Source of the DNA: Geodermatophilus obscurus DSM 43160
GTDB taxonomy: Bacteria; Actinomycetota; Actinomycetes; Mycobacteriales; Geodermatophilaceae
DNA length: 64,000 nt
Assembly (NCBI RefSeq): GCF_000025345.1
Contig: NC_013757.1
Location: 1,922,001 to 1,986,000 of the forward strand
Reading direction: 5' to 3'
In this document: positions 24,652 to 32,559 of the stretch, in pieces
Position numbering within the stretch: the first letter of the stretch is position 1
How the letters are laid out: each line of letters opens with the position of its first letter
Translations under genes and position numbers: made by a program
Notes under the pieces: model-generated
Databases searched by the model: none
Seen by the model: the letters and a program-made list of their open reading frames with translations, nothing else
Told to the model about the DNA's origin: nothing

Positions 24652-25025
24652 CGGAGACACGCCAGAGCGGCTGGTTCGCGCGGACGCTGCAGCGGCTGAC
24701 CGCCGACGACCAGACCATCGACGCGGAGAACCTGCGAGCCGGGTCGGCGAGCGCCGGGTGCGAGGCGGTCAGCGCCTGCCGCAAGGGCGCCGTCGTCACC
24801 GTCACCGGCCGGCTCAAGTCGGTGGTCTACACCCCGCGGGAGACGGTGCCGACCCTGGAGGCGGAGCTCTTCGACGGCTCCGGCTCGGTCACCCTCGTGT
24901 GGCTCGGCCGGCGGCGGATCCCCGGCATCGAGCCCGGCCGCACGCTCACCGCGCACGGCCGTTTCGCCTCCTTCGACGGGCGGCAGGTCATCTACAACCC
25001 CCGGTACGAGCTGAGCGCCGGGTGA
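24648..25025 (+). CDS. OB-fold nucleic-acid-binding domain protein
   Basis: 125 residues from GTG 24648 (overlaps the hydrolase stop; a TACGCT element six bases upstream could also give a leaderless message). Residues about 45-115 form an OB fold: V-V-T-V-T-G-R-L, then G-S-G-S-V-T-L-V-W-L-G-R and L-T-A-H-G-R-F-A, the pattern of RecG/DnaE-type tRNA-anticodon OB domains. It probably binds single-stranded nucleic acid. Orthologues are found next to DUF3159 and DUF3710 genes in actinobacteria. The precise role is not known. Confidence 0.85.
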   Translation: MTETRQSGWFARTLQRLTADDQTIDAENLRAGSASAGCEAVSACRKGAVVTVTGRLKSVVYTPRETVPTLEAELFDGSGSVTLVWLGRRRIPGIEPGRTLTAHGRFASFDGRQVIYNPRYELSAG

Positions 25026-25864
25026 CGGCTGCGCCCGAGGGGGACGGGCGAACCGGTCCGGCACGCCCGGAGGACCACCGCCCCGAGGACGACGCCGCGA
25101 CCGGGCCGCGCAGCGTGGCCTTCGACCGGCACCTGGTGCTGGACCAGCTCGGCGGCTGGCGCGGCATGCTCGACGCCACGCTGCCCACCGTCGCGTTCAT
25201 CGTGGCCAACTCCGTGGCCGGGCTGCGCGCCGGCATCTGGGCCGCCCTCGGCGTCGCCGTCCTGCTCTTCGGGCTGCGCCTGGTGCGCCGGGAGAGCGTG
25301 CAGCAGGCGTTCAGCGGCCTCTTCGGGGTCGCGATCGCGGTGGCCATCGCCGCCGCCTCGGGGCAGGCCCGCGACTTCTTCGTCCCCGGGCTGATCCGCA
25401 ACGCCGCCCTCGGCGTGGTGCTGATCGGCTCGATCGCCTTCCGCTGGCCGCTGGTCGGCGTGGTCGCCGAGTTCCTCGCGCCCAGCCACCTGGGCGCGAT
25501 GGCGTCGCACACGGTGCCGGGGCTGCGCCGCCGGATCCACCGGGTCAACGCCACGCTGCACCACCGGCCGCCGCCGGACCCCGCGACCGGCGCGCGCCCG
25601 GCCGACCCCGCGCCCGAGCGGCACTGGCGCGAGGACCCGCGCATGGTGCGCGCCTACTCCTGGCTGACGCTGATGTGGGGCGTCGTCTTCCTGGTGCGCG
25701 TCGCCGTGCAGTGGGTGCTCTACCGCGCCGACGAGGTCGAGCTGCTGGGCACGGCCTCGCTGCTGCTCGGCCTGCCGGTCACCGCCGTCGAGGTCGTGGT
25801 GACCCTGTGGGTGGTGTCCCGGCTGCACCGGCACCGCGCGGAAGCCCCGCAGCCGGGCGCCTGA
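25022..25864 (+). CDS. DUF3159 integral membrane protein
   Basis: 280 residues from GTG 25022, overlapping the OB-fold stop. The first 35 residues are polar; then about six transmembrane segments (around 50-70, 75-92, 97-115, 120-145, 208-230, 240-265) with short loops. Conserved features of the family include G-G-x-R-G-M-L-D-A-T-L-P before the first helix and R-x-P-L-V-G at about residue 140. Function unknown. It is the last gene of the dut operon and converges on the TrkA pair, with 30 bases between the ends. Confidence 0.88.
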   Translation: MTAAPEGDGRTGPARPEDHRPEDDAATGPRSVAFDRHLVLDQLGGWRGMLDATLPTVAFIVANSVAGLRAGIWAALGVAVLLFGLRLVRRESVQQAFSGLFGVAIAVAIAAASGQARDFFVPGLIRNAALGVVLIGSIAFRWPLVGVVAEFLAPSHLGAMASHTVPGLRRRIHRVNATLHHRPPPDPATGARPADPAPERHWREDPRMVRAYSWLTLMWGVVFLVRVAVQWVLYRADEVELLGTASLLLGLPVTAVEVVVTLWVVSRLHRHRAEAPQPGA

Positions 25865-25894
25865 GCGAGGACCCGACGCCCTGCGGGCGGGCTG

Positions 25895-26557
25895 TCACGG
25901 GGCGGGGGACAGCACCTGCTGCAGCTGCTCCTCGACATCGGCGTGGGTGACGAACAGCAGCTCGTCGCCGACCTCGAGCGGCTCGTCGGGGGTCGGGGTG
26001 ATCACCCGGTCGCCGCGCAGGACGGCGGTCAGCACCGTCTCCCGCGGCAGCGGCACCTCGCGCAGTGGCTTGCCCGCCCAGGGGGTGTCCTCGTCGAGGG
26101 TGATCTCGACCAGGTTGGCCGCGCCCTTGCGGAAGCTCATCAGCCGGACGACGTCGCCGACGGTCACCGCCTCCTCGACCAGCGCGGCCAGCACCCGCGG
26201 CGTGGACACGGCGACGTCGACGCCCCAGGCCTCGGTGTAGAGCCACTCGTTGCGCGGGTCCTTGACCCGGGCGACGACCCGGTTGACCGCGAACTCGGTC
26301 TTGGCCAGCAGCGAGACGACGAGGTTGGCCTTGTCGTCGCCGGTGGCGGCCACGACGACGTCGCAGGTGGCCAGCTGCGCCTCCTCCAGGGAGGAGACCT
26401 CGCACGCGTCGGCCTGCACCCACTCGGCGCCGGGCACCGCCCGGGTGCGGACCTTGCGGCCGTCCTTCTCGATGAGCATCACAGCGTGGCCGTTGGAGAG
26501 CAGCTCCCCGGCGATCGAGCGCCCGACAGCGCCCGCGCCCACGATGGCGACCCGCAT
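25895..26557 (-). CDS. trkA: TrkA-family potassium channel/transport regulator (CeoC-like)
   Basis: 220 residues from ATG 26557. An RCK/TrkA-N Rossmann domain opens the protein (V-A-I-V-G-A-G-A-V-G-R, residues 3-13; acidic Glu at the end of the second strand for NAD), and a TrkA-C domain lies at about 135-215. Such proteins gate potassium uptake by sensing NAD(H) or ATP, and the C domain may bind c-di-AMP. Its start overlaps the stop of the preceding trkA (TGATG), so both are made from one message. The divergent permease is the likely partner. Confidence 0.92.
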   Translation of the reverse strand: MRVAIVGAGAVGRSIAGELLSNGHAVMLIEKDGRKVRTRAVPGAEWVQADACEVSSLEEAQLATCDVVVAATGDDKANLVVSLLAKTEFAVNRVVARVKDPRNEWLYTEAWGVDVAVSTPRVLAALVEEAVTVGDVVRLMSFRKGAANLVEITLDEDTPWAGKPLREVPLPRETVLTAVLRGDRVITPTPDEPLEVGDELLFVTHADVEEQLQQVLSPAP

Positions 26558-27225
26558 CAATGTCCCCCTCCTCCGGGGCCCTGCTCGACCACCTCGTGCA
26601 CCCGCTGGGTGATCGCGTCGGTCGAGGCGACCACGAGCTGGTCGCCGTCCTGCAGCACCGTGGCGGTGTTGGGCAGCTGGGCCTCGCCGTAGCGGACCAG
26701 CCACGCGGCCCGCGCCCCGGACGCGGCCTCCAGGTCGGCCAGCCGCCGGCCGACCCACGGCTCGGTGACCGTGACCCGCATGAGCAGCACCTGCCCGGTC
26801 GGCTCCCGCCACAGCTCGCTGACCTTGACCGAGAGCAGCTCGCGCAGCAGCCGGTTCACCGTCCAGGGGACGGTGGCGACGCTGGGGATGCCCATCCGCT
26901 CGTAGACCTCGGCGCGCTTGGAGTCGTAGATGCGCGCCACGACGTGCTGGACGCCGAAGGTCTCCCGCGCCACCCGCGCGCTGATGATGTTGGAGTTGTC
27001 GCCGCTGCTCACCGCGGCGAACGCGCCGGCGGAGTCGATGCCGGCGTCGAGCAGCGTCTGGCGGTCGAAGCCCAGGCCGGTGACCTGACGGCCGGCGAAG
27101 TCCGGACCCAGCCGGCGGAACGCCTCGGGGTCCTGGTCGATCACGGCCACGCTGTGGCCGACCTCCTCGAGCCGGCGGGCGATCGCCGACCCGACGCGGC
27201 CGCAGCCCATCACGACCACGTGCAC
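26557..27225 (-). CDS. trkA: TrkA-family potassium uptake regulator (CeoB-like)
   Basis: 222 residues from GTG 27225, behind GGGAGAACCCC. Same two-domain layout as its neighbour: V-V-V-M-G-C-G-R-V-G-S (3-13) for nucleotide binding, D at the end of strand two (V-I-D-Q-D), and a TrkA-C domain from about 135. Paired TrkA genes of this kind (ceoBC in mycobacteria) form hetero-assemblies that control potassium import. First gene of the pair, divergent from the KimA/KUP-like permease with about 165 bases between the starts. Confidence 0.92.
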   Translation of the reverse strand: MHVVVMGCGRVGSAIARRLEEVGHSVAVIDQDPEAFRRLGPDFAGRQVTGLGFDRQTLLDAGIDSAGAFAAVSSGDNSNIISARVARETFGVQHVVARIYDSKRAEVYERMGIPSVATVPWTVNRLLRELLSVKVSELWREPTGQVLLMRVTVTEPWVGRRLADLEAASGARAAWLVRYGEAQLPNTATVLQDGDQLVVASTDAITQRVHEVVEQGPGGGGH

Positions 27226-27376
27226 GGGGTTCTCCCAAGCTCACAGGTACGGTGCGCCGGCGTCGTCCCGCCCGCGCGTGTCCGGCCGCGAAGCTACACC
27301 TGGGCGCCCACCGGACCGCGGTGCGCAGCGCGGCATCTCACTCTCCCGGCGGGGGCGCGCGGGGGTTGCGCGTCCG

Positions 27377-27382
27377 TACCAT
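27377..27382 (+). promoter_or_regulatory. -10 element of the permease gene (leaderless)
   Basis: TACCAT, seven bases before the GTG at 27390. Confidence 0.45.
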
Positions 27383-27389
27383 CGCCGCC

Positions 27390-29423
27390 GTGCCGACCCT
27401 GTCCGATCTCGGACAACTCCCGAAGCGTCTGGTCCTGGGCCGCCCCGTGCGCAGCGACCGGCTGGGGGAGTCCCTGCTGCCCAAGCGCCTGGCGCTGCCC
27501 ATCTTCGCGAGCGACCCGCTGTCCTCCGTGGCCTACGCCACGCAGGAGATCCTCATCGTCCTGACGCTGGCCGGGACGGCGTTCCTCTACCTGGCACCCT
27601 GGCTGGCGATCGCCGTCGTCCTGCTGCTGGTGACGGTCGTCCTCTCCTACCGGCAGGTGGTGCGCGCCTACCCCTCCGGCGGCGGCGACTACGAGGTCGC
27701 GATGAAGAACCACGGGCAGTTCGCCGGGCTGACCGTGGCCAGCGCGCTGCTCGTGGACTACGTGCTCACCGTGGCGGTGTCGGTCGCGGCCGGCACCGAC
27801 AACATCATCTCGGCGTTCCCCGACCTGAACGAGCACCGGGTGGCGATCGCCGTGGGGCTGGTGACGCTGCTGGCCGCGGCGAACCTGCGCGGGCTGCGCG
27901 AGTCGGGACGGACGTTCGCCGTCCCGACCTACCTGTTCATCTCCGGCATCCTGGTGATGGTCGTCACCGGGCTGGTCCGGCACTTCTTCGGCGCCGGCCT
28001 CGACGCCGAGAGCGCCGGCTACTCGATCACCCCCGAGCCCGGCTTCGAGCAGGTCACCGGTCTCGCGCTGGTCTTCTTCGTGCTGCGCGCCTTCGCCTCC
28101 GGGTGCACCGCCCTCACCGGCGTGGAGACGATCGCCAACGGCGTGCCCGCGTTCAAGCCGCCGAAGAGCCGCAACGCCGCCACGACGCTGGCGCTCATGG
28201 GCGGCATCGCCGCGATCATGTTCTCCGGCGTCACCGCGCTGGCCCTCGCCGCCGACGTGAAGTACGCGGAGCACCCCTGCGACCTGGTCGGCTTCACCGG
28301 CTGCGAGACCGAGCCGCAGCGGACGGTCATCGCGCAGGTCGCCGCAGCGGTGTTCGGCGGGCCGACCTCGCCGGGCTTCTTCTACATTCAGGCGGCGACC
28401 GCGCTCGTCCTCATCCTGGCCGCCAACACCGCGTTCAACGGCTTCCCGCTGCTGGGCTCGGTGCTCGCCCAGGACCGCTTCCTGCCCCGGCAGCTGCACA
28501 CCCGCGGCGACAAGCTGGTCTACAGCAACGGCATCCTGCTGCTCGCCGGGTTCGCCGTGCTGCTCATCGCCGCCTTCGGCGCAGACGTCAACCGGCTGAT
28601 CCAGATGTACATCGTGGGCGTGTTCACCAGCTTCTCCGTCGGCCAGTGGGGCATGGTCCGGCACTGGAACCGGGAGCTGCGCTCGGAGACCGACCCGCAG
28701 GCCCGGTCCCGCATCCGCCGGTCGCAGACGATCAACGCCATCGGCGGCACCCTGACCACCGTCGTGCTGCTGATCATCATCGTCACGAAGTTCACCCGCG
28801 GCGCCTGGCTGGTCCTGCTGGTGATGCCGGTGCTCTTCCTGCTCATGCGGGCGATCAACCGGCACTACTCGCACGTCGCCGAGCAGCTGGTCCCCGACAC
28901 CGACTCGCGGATGCTGCCCAGCAAGGTGCACGCGGTCGTGCTGGTGTCCAAGGTGCACAAGCCGACCCTGCGGGCGCTGGCCTTCGCCCGGGCCACCCGG
29001 CCGGACCACCTCACCGCGCTGACGGTCAACGTCGACGACGCCGAGACGCGGGCGCTGCAGACCCAGTGGGAGCGCTACGACATCCCCGTGCCGTTGACCG
29101 TGCTGGAGTCCCCCTACCGCGAGATCACCCGGCCGGTGGTCGACTTCGTCAAGGGCATCCGCCGGGCCAGCCCGCGCGAGCTGGTCGTGGTGTTCGTGCC
29201 GCAGTACGTGGTGGGCCACTGGTGGGAGAACGTGCTGCACAACCAGAGCGCGCTGCGGCTGCGCGCCCGGCTGCAGTTCCAGCCCGGCGTCATGATCACC
29301 ACGGTGCCCTGGCAGCTGGAGAGCTCCGTGGGCCGCGACGACGACGGCCGCGGTGCCGGACCAGCGCCGGGGGACCTGCGGCGCGGGATCACCGACCCCT
29401 CGGAGGCGAGCCCCTATGGCTGA
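27390..29423 (+). CDS. APC-superfamily permease, KimA/KUP-like potassium transporter
   Basis: 677 residues; GTG 27390 follows a TACCAT element by seven bases and is preferred to the longer upstream frame. About twelve transmembrane helices span residues 40-500, opened by I-F-A-S-D-P-L-S-S-V-A-Y-A-T-Q-E-I-L, which matches the signature of KimA and related c-di-AMP-controlled potassium importers. A soluble domain of about 150 residues follows (V-H-A-V-V-L-V-S-K-V-H-K), like the universal-stress-type tail of KimA. Divergence from two TrkA regulators supports potassium as substrate. Annotation pipelines would often call it an amino-acid permease. Confidence 0.85.
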   Translation: MPTLSDLGQLPKRLVLGRPVRSDRLGESLLPKRLALPIFASDPLSSVAYATQEILIVLTLAGTAFLYLAPWLAIAVVLLLVTVVLSYRQVVRAYPSGGGDYEVAMKNHGQFAGLTVASALLVDYVLTVAVSVAAGTDNIISAFPDLNEHRVAIAVGLVTLLAAANLRGLRESGRTFAVPTYLFISGILVMVVTGLVRHFFGAGLDAESAGYSITPEPGFEQVTGLALVFFVLRAFASGCTALTGVETIANGVPAFKPPKSRNAATTLALMGGIAAIMFSGVTALALAADVKYAEHPCDLVGFTGCETEPQRTVIAQVAAAVFGGPTSPGFFYIQAATALVLILAANTAFNGFPLLGSVLAQDRFLPRQLHTRGDKLVYSNGILLLAGFAVLLIAAFGADVNRLIQMYIVGVFTSFSVGQWGMVRHWNRELRSETDPQARSRIRRSQTINAIGGTLTTVVLLIIIVTKFTRGAWLVLLVMPVLFLLMRAINRHYSHVAEQLVPDTDSRMLPSKVHAVVLVSKVHKPTLRALAFARATRPDHLTALTVNVDDAETRALQTQWERYDIPVPLTVLESPYREITRPVVDFVKGIRRASPRELVVVFVPQYVVGHWWENVLHNQSALRLRARLQFQPGVMITTVPWQLESSVGRDDDGRGAGPAPGDLRRGITDPSEASPYG

Positions 29424-30738
29424 GCGGCGGCCCCGCCGGCGTCCGGCTGCCCCCACGCACCCGGACCGGGGCGGCGGCTGGGCCGGCCGGGAGTTCGAGG
29501 TCACCGTGGGACCGGTGGCGCACGGCGGGCACTGCGTGGCCCGGCACGAGGGCCGGGTCGTGTTCGTGCGGCACACGCTGCCCGGCGAGCGGGTCGTCGT
29601 CCGGGTCACCGAGGACCGCCAGCCGGGCTTCTGCCGCGCCGACGCCGTCGAGGTGCTCGAGGCCGCTCCCGACCGGGTGCCGCGGCCCTGTCCGTACAGC
29701 GGCCCGGGGCGCTGCGGCGGCTGCGACTGGCAGCACGTCGCGCACGAGGGGCAGCTGCGGCTCAAGGCCGAGGTGGTCCGCGAGCAGCTGACCCGCCTGG
29801 CCGGGCTGACCGCCGAGGACCCGGTCGTGCGGGACCTGACCGTCGAGGCCCTGCCCGGCGGGCCGCTGCGCTGGCGCACCCGCGCGCGCTTCGCCGTCGA
29901 CCGCGCCGGGGCGCCGGGGCTGCGCCGGCACCGCTCGCACGACCTGGTGCTGCTCGAGGACTGCCCGATCACCGTGGAGCCGGCCGCGCGCGCCGTCCTC
30001 GACCGCCGCTGGCCCGGCGCCGGCGCGGTGGACGTCGCCGTCGACTCCGCCGGCACGGTGACCACCACCCGGCTCGACCGCGGAGGCCGCCCGCAGTCGA
30101 CGCAGGTGCTGCGTGCCGGCGAGGACGGGGGCGGGTGGGACGACGCCAGGGAGCCGGCCCGACGGGCCGCGCGCTGGGCCGCCGGACGCGACTGGGAGGT
30201 CGAGGGCACCGGCTTCTGGCAGGTGCACCCCGCCGCGGCCGACGCGCTCACCGGGACCGTGGCCGGGTACGCCGCCGTCCGGGCGGGGGAGACGGTGCTC
30301 GACCTCTACGCCGGGGCCGGGTTGTTCGGCGGCGCGCTCGCCCCCGCCGTGGGGTCCGCGGGCCGGGTGGTCTGCGTGGAGGCCGACGAGGCCGCCTGCG
30401 CCGCCGCCCAGGCCAACCTCGCCGCGCTGACGCAGGCGGAGGTCTGGCAGGGCGAGGTGGACGCCGAGGGGCTCATCGGACTCCTCGCGGAGCTGGACGC
30501 GGAGCCGGACGTCATCGTCCTCGACCCACCCCGGGCCGGTGCCGGGACGGCGGTGAGCCGGGTGCTCGCCGCGGCCGGGCCGCGCGCGGTCGTCTACGTC
30601 GCCTGCGACCCGGCGTCACTGGCGCGCGACGTCGCCGCCTTCGCCGCGGGCGGCTACCGGCTGTCCGGACTGCGCGGCTTCGACGCCTTCCCGATGACCG
30701 CGCACGTGGAGTGCGTCGCGCTGCTCGAGCCTGCCTGA
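29416..30738 (+). CDS. class I SAM-dependent RNA methyltransferase, TrmA/RumA family
   Basis: 440 residues from ATG 29416, overlapping the permease stop by eight bases. A TRAM/OB domain (residues 22-80) comes first, then an iron-sulfur cluster motif Cys92-x7-Cys100-x2-Cys103 plus a later Cys in L-L-E-D-C-P. The Rossmann part has L-D-L-Y-A-G-A-G-L-F-G (SAM binding), V-L-D-P-P-R-A-G, and the catalytic Cys in V-A-C-D-P-A-S-L. These enzymes methylate C5 of uridines in tRNA or 23S rRNA; which one cannot be told from sequence alone. Likely co-transcribed with the permease. Confidence 0.92.
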   Translation: MAERRPRRRPAAPTHPDRGGGWAGREFEVTVGPVAHGGHCVARHEGRVVFVRHTLPGERVVVRVTEDRQPGFCRADAVEVLEAAPDRVPRPCPYSGPGRCGGCDWQHVAHEGQLRLKAEVVREQLTRLAGLTAEDPVVRDLTVEALPGGPLRWRTRARFAVDRAGAPGLRRHRSHDLVLLEDCPITVEPAARAVLDRRWPGAGAVDVAVDSAGTVTTTRLDRGGRPQSTQVLRAGEDGGGWDDAREPARRAARWAAGRDWEVEGTGFWQVHPAAADALTGTVAGYAAVRAGETVLDLYAGAGLFGGALAPAVGSAGRVVCVEADEAACAAAQANLAALTQAEVWQGEVDAEGLIGLLAELDAEPDVIVLDPPRAGAGTAVSRVLAAAGPRAVVYVACDPASLARDVAAFAAGGYRLSGLRGFDAFPMTAHVECVALLEPA

Positions 30739-30747
30739 GCGCCGGGG

Positions 30748-31497
30748 TCAGTCCCGGTCGCGCTTCTTCGGCTTGCGGTCCTCGTCGTCCGCGGCGGGAG
30801 CGGGCTCGTCCGTCTCCTCCACCGCGGTGGTCGGCGTCGGCTCCGCCGGGGGGCTCGCGGGCACGGCCTGGGGGGCGACGGCCACGGCGGCCGGCGCCGG
30901 CACGGACGGCGCGGGGACCTGCCGCGCGACGGCGGAGGACGACGCGGCCGGGGCCGGCGCCGCCGGAGCGGGCGCGGTGGCGGACGACGACGCAGCGGGG
31001 GCCGGCGCAGCGGCCGAGGACGGCCGGGTGGTCCCCGTGCCGGTCGTCGGCGACGCGGCCGGCGCGGGTGCGGGGGCCGGCGCGGGTGCGAGAGCCGGCG
31101 CGTCCGCGGAGGCGCCGGGAGCCGGGACCCAGGCCTCCGGCGTCACGGTGCCGGCGGGCGGTGCGGCGGAGGAGGCTGCCGGCGCGGGGACCGGGTCCCC
31201 GGTCCCGGCGGCACGGGCGGCCGCGCCGCCTTCGCCGGCGCGCGCGGCGTCCCCGATCTCGCCGGCGCGCGCGGCGTCCCCGATCTCCCCGGCGCGGGCG
31301 GCGTCCCCGACGCCGGTGGCCGACGCGTCGACCGCGCTGTGCACGGCCGCGGTGCCGGGCCCGGAGACCCCGCCCTCGTCGGCCGCGACAGCGCCCAGCC
31401 CGGCAGCCATGCCGATGAAGGACAGCATCCCCAGGGCGGTGGTCGCGACCCGGGGCGGGCGCGAGCCCTCGGTGCGGGTTCTCGACGGGCGGAGCAT
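30748..31497 (-). CDS. Ala/Pro-rich exported or membrane-anchored protein
   Basis: 249 residues from ATG 31497 (GAGGGGACC upstream); an earlier in-frame start at 31590 is less likely. A hydrophobic segment at about residues 17-40 (V-A-T-T-A-L-G-M-L-S-F-I-G) acts as signal or anchor. Next comes a short repeat, A-A-R-A-G-E-I-G-D, three times with small changes, and then a long Ala/Pro/Ser tail, ending in a charged D-D-E-D-R-K-P-K-K-R-D-R-D. It resembles low-complexity wall-associated proteins. No enzymatic domain; function unknown. Convergent with the methyltransferase, ten bases apart. Confidence 0.6.
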   Translation of the reverse strand: MLRPSRTRTEGSRPPRVATTALGMLSFIGMAAGLGAVAADEGGVSGPGTAAVHSAVDASATGVGDAARAGEIGDAARAGEIGDAARAGEGGAAARAAGTGDPVPAPAASSAAPPAGTVTPEAWVPAPGASADAPALAPAPAPAPAPAASPTTGTGTTRPSSAAAPAPAASSSATAPAPAAPAPAASSSAVARQVPAPSVPAPAAVAVAPQAVPASPPAEPTPTTAVEETDEPAPAADDEDRKPKKRDRD

Positions 31498-31690
31498 GCG
31501 GGCGGTCCCCTCGGCGGGTGGGTGCGGCTGGTGGCGGGTGTCGGACACGGCGGCCGGGGAGTCCCGACACGGTGTGCACACTGAGTGCATTCGGTCGGGA
31601 GCGCATGGTGACGGTAACCCGGGTGGTGCCGTGACGGAAGGGTCCGGACGGGACGGATCGACCGGTTCCGGTGTGAATCGTGCGACCGAC

Positions 31691-31696
31691 TACCGT
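31691..31696 (+). promoter_or_regulatory. -10 element of the small gene at 31705 (leaderless)
   Basis: TACCGT, eight bases before the GTG start. Confidence 0.4.
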
Positions 31697-31704
31697 GGCC
31701 TCCC

Positions 31705-31932
31705 GTGACCACCTGGGAGTACGCCTCGGTCATCACGGCCAACGACGCGGAGTCGCAGCGGGCTGGGGTGAGCGTCAAGCTCCCCGGCGGGCAGCTCGAG
31801 CGCCAGGCCGGTGACACCAGCTCGGTGCTCAACCGGCTCGGCAGCGAGGGCTGGGAGCTGGTCAGCTACCACTCCAGCGGCGCGGGCAGCTGGGGTTTCG
31901 AGCAGTTCTGGCTCAAGCGCCCCACCTCCTGA
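31705..31932 (+). CDS. small DUF4177-like protein
   Basis: 75 residues from GTG 31705, eight bases after TACCGT. The pattern W-E-Y-A-S-V at the start, and L-N-R-L-G-S-E-G-W-E-L-V-S-Y followed by a C-terminal F-W-L-K-R-P, matches the small DUF4177 proteins (a single alpha/beta domain with the G-W-E-L-V motif). Function unknown; many copies exist in actinomycetes. The stop codon lies inside a 23-base tandem duplication, so the last residues are repeated, untranslated, in the next copy. Confidence 0.75.
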   Translation: MTTWEYASVITANDAESQRAGVSVKLPGGQLERQAGDTSSVLNRLGSEGWELVSYHSSGAGSWGFEQFWLKRPTS

Positions 31933-31957
31933 GACTCAAGCGCCCCACCTCCTGAGA
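31912..31957. repeat. exact 23-base tandem duplication across a stop codon
   Basis: Two identical copies, 31912-31934 and 31935-31957, beginning CTCAAGCGCCCC and ending CTCCTGAGA. The first copy carries the stop codon of the DUF4177-like gene. Confidence 0.95.
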
Positions 31958-32022
31958 GAGGACCCTCCTGCCCCCGCCACTCGCGAGCTCGCGGCGGGCC
32001 CCTGCAGGAGGCCGCCATCCTC
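31955..32022. repeat. diverged copy of the intergenic hairpin repeat
   Basis: Contains GAGGACCCTCCTGCCCCC, CCACTCGCGAGCTCGC and GGCCCCTGCAGGAGGCC, pieces shared with the copies near 38.4 and 43.3 kb. It lies between the small gene and the LexA box. Confidence 0.5.
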
Positions 32023-32038
32023 GTGGCCGCGCGCCGTG

Positions 32039-32054
32039 TCGAACGAACGTTCGA
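32039..32054 (+). promoter_or_regulatory. LexA-binding (SOS) box
   Basis: TCGAAC-GAAC-GTTCGA, an exact fit to the actinobacterial SOS consensus TCGAAC-N4-GTTCGA. It ends 21 bases before the GTG of the next gene, over the expected -35 region, so LexA bound here would block transcription until DNA damage. Confidence 0.85.
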
Positions 32055-32075
32055 CCGGTGCGGCAGACTGGTGCG

Positions 32076-32444
32076 GTGGACCCGACGCTGCCGCCGGGGT
32101 GGCCCGCCGCCGTACGGCCGCCCGGTGCCCCCGACTGGGAGCACACGGCCGTGGCCTGGTTGTTCGACCTGGTGCCGCCGGACTACCGGGCGCACGAGGT
32201 GCTGCGCCGCTACCCGGTGCTGCTCGCCCGCTTCGCCCGCGACCACGTCGCCGCCGGCCTGGAGGCCGCGCGGGCGGGCTGGCGCACGGTGCGGGTGGAG
32301 CTCGCCGACGACCTGCCGGCCGACGCGATGGAGGCGGCGATCACGGCCTACGAGCGGGAGGGTGCGCGGCTGGCGTCGGCCGCCCGCGGCGTCGAGGCGG
32401 TGGCCGGTGCATTGCGCGGGGAACGCTGGGTACCACGGCTGTGA
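32076..32444 (+). CDS. uncharacterised protein under an SOS box
   Basis: 122 residues from GTG 32076. An earlier GTG at 32058 would lie upstream of the likely -10 (CAGACT, 32064-32069), so the later start is preferred. The protein is mostly helical, with an acidic/aromatic N-terminal part ([20 protein letters not shown]) and an Ala/Arg-rich remainder ([13 protein letters not shown]). No nuclease, polymerase or membrane motif is seen. It resembles uncharacterised proteins present in related actinomycetes. The perfect LexA box directly upstream predicts induction by DNA damage; the role itself is unknown. Confidence 0.75.
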   Translation: MDPTLPPGWPAAVRPPGAPDWEHTAVAWLFDLVPPDYRAHEVLRRYPVLLARFARDHVAAGLEAARAGWRTVRVELADDLPADAMEAAITAYEREGARLASAARGVEAVAGALRGERWVPRL

Positions 32445-32495
32445 GCGCGGGGCCCCGGGGCACGTGCTCGCCCGGAAGGGCCGCGCGCACGCGTC

Positions 32496-32501
32496 TACAG
32501 T
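32496..32501 (+). promoter_or_regulatory. possible -10 element of dxs
   Basis: TACAGT in GTCTACAGTTGG, about 60 bases before the GTG of dxs; a GGAGAGG ribosome site lies between them. Confidence 0.4.
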
Positions 32502-32559
32502 TGGTCGGCGGCCGTCGCAACGCCGCACCTGCCGCCGATGGAGAGGACGCACCCCCCTC

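Noticed and set aside
27294..30251. A very long open frame (over 980 residues) antisense to the permease and methyltransferase genes
   Set aside because: It mirrors strong genes in a GC-rich genome, where antisense frames lack stops. Its product is His/Arg/Gly/Asp-rich with no motif.
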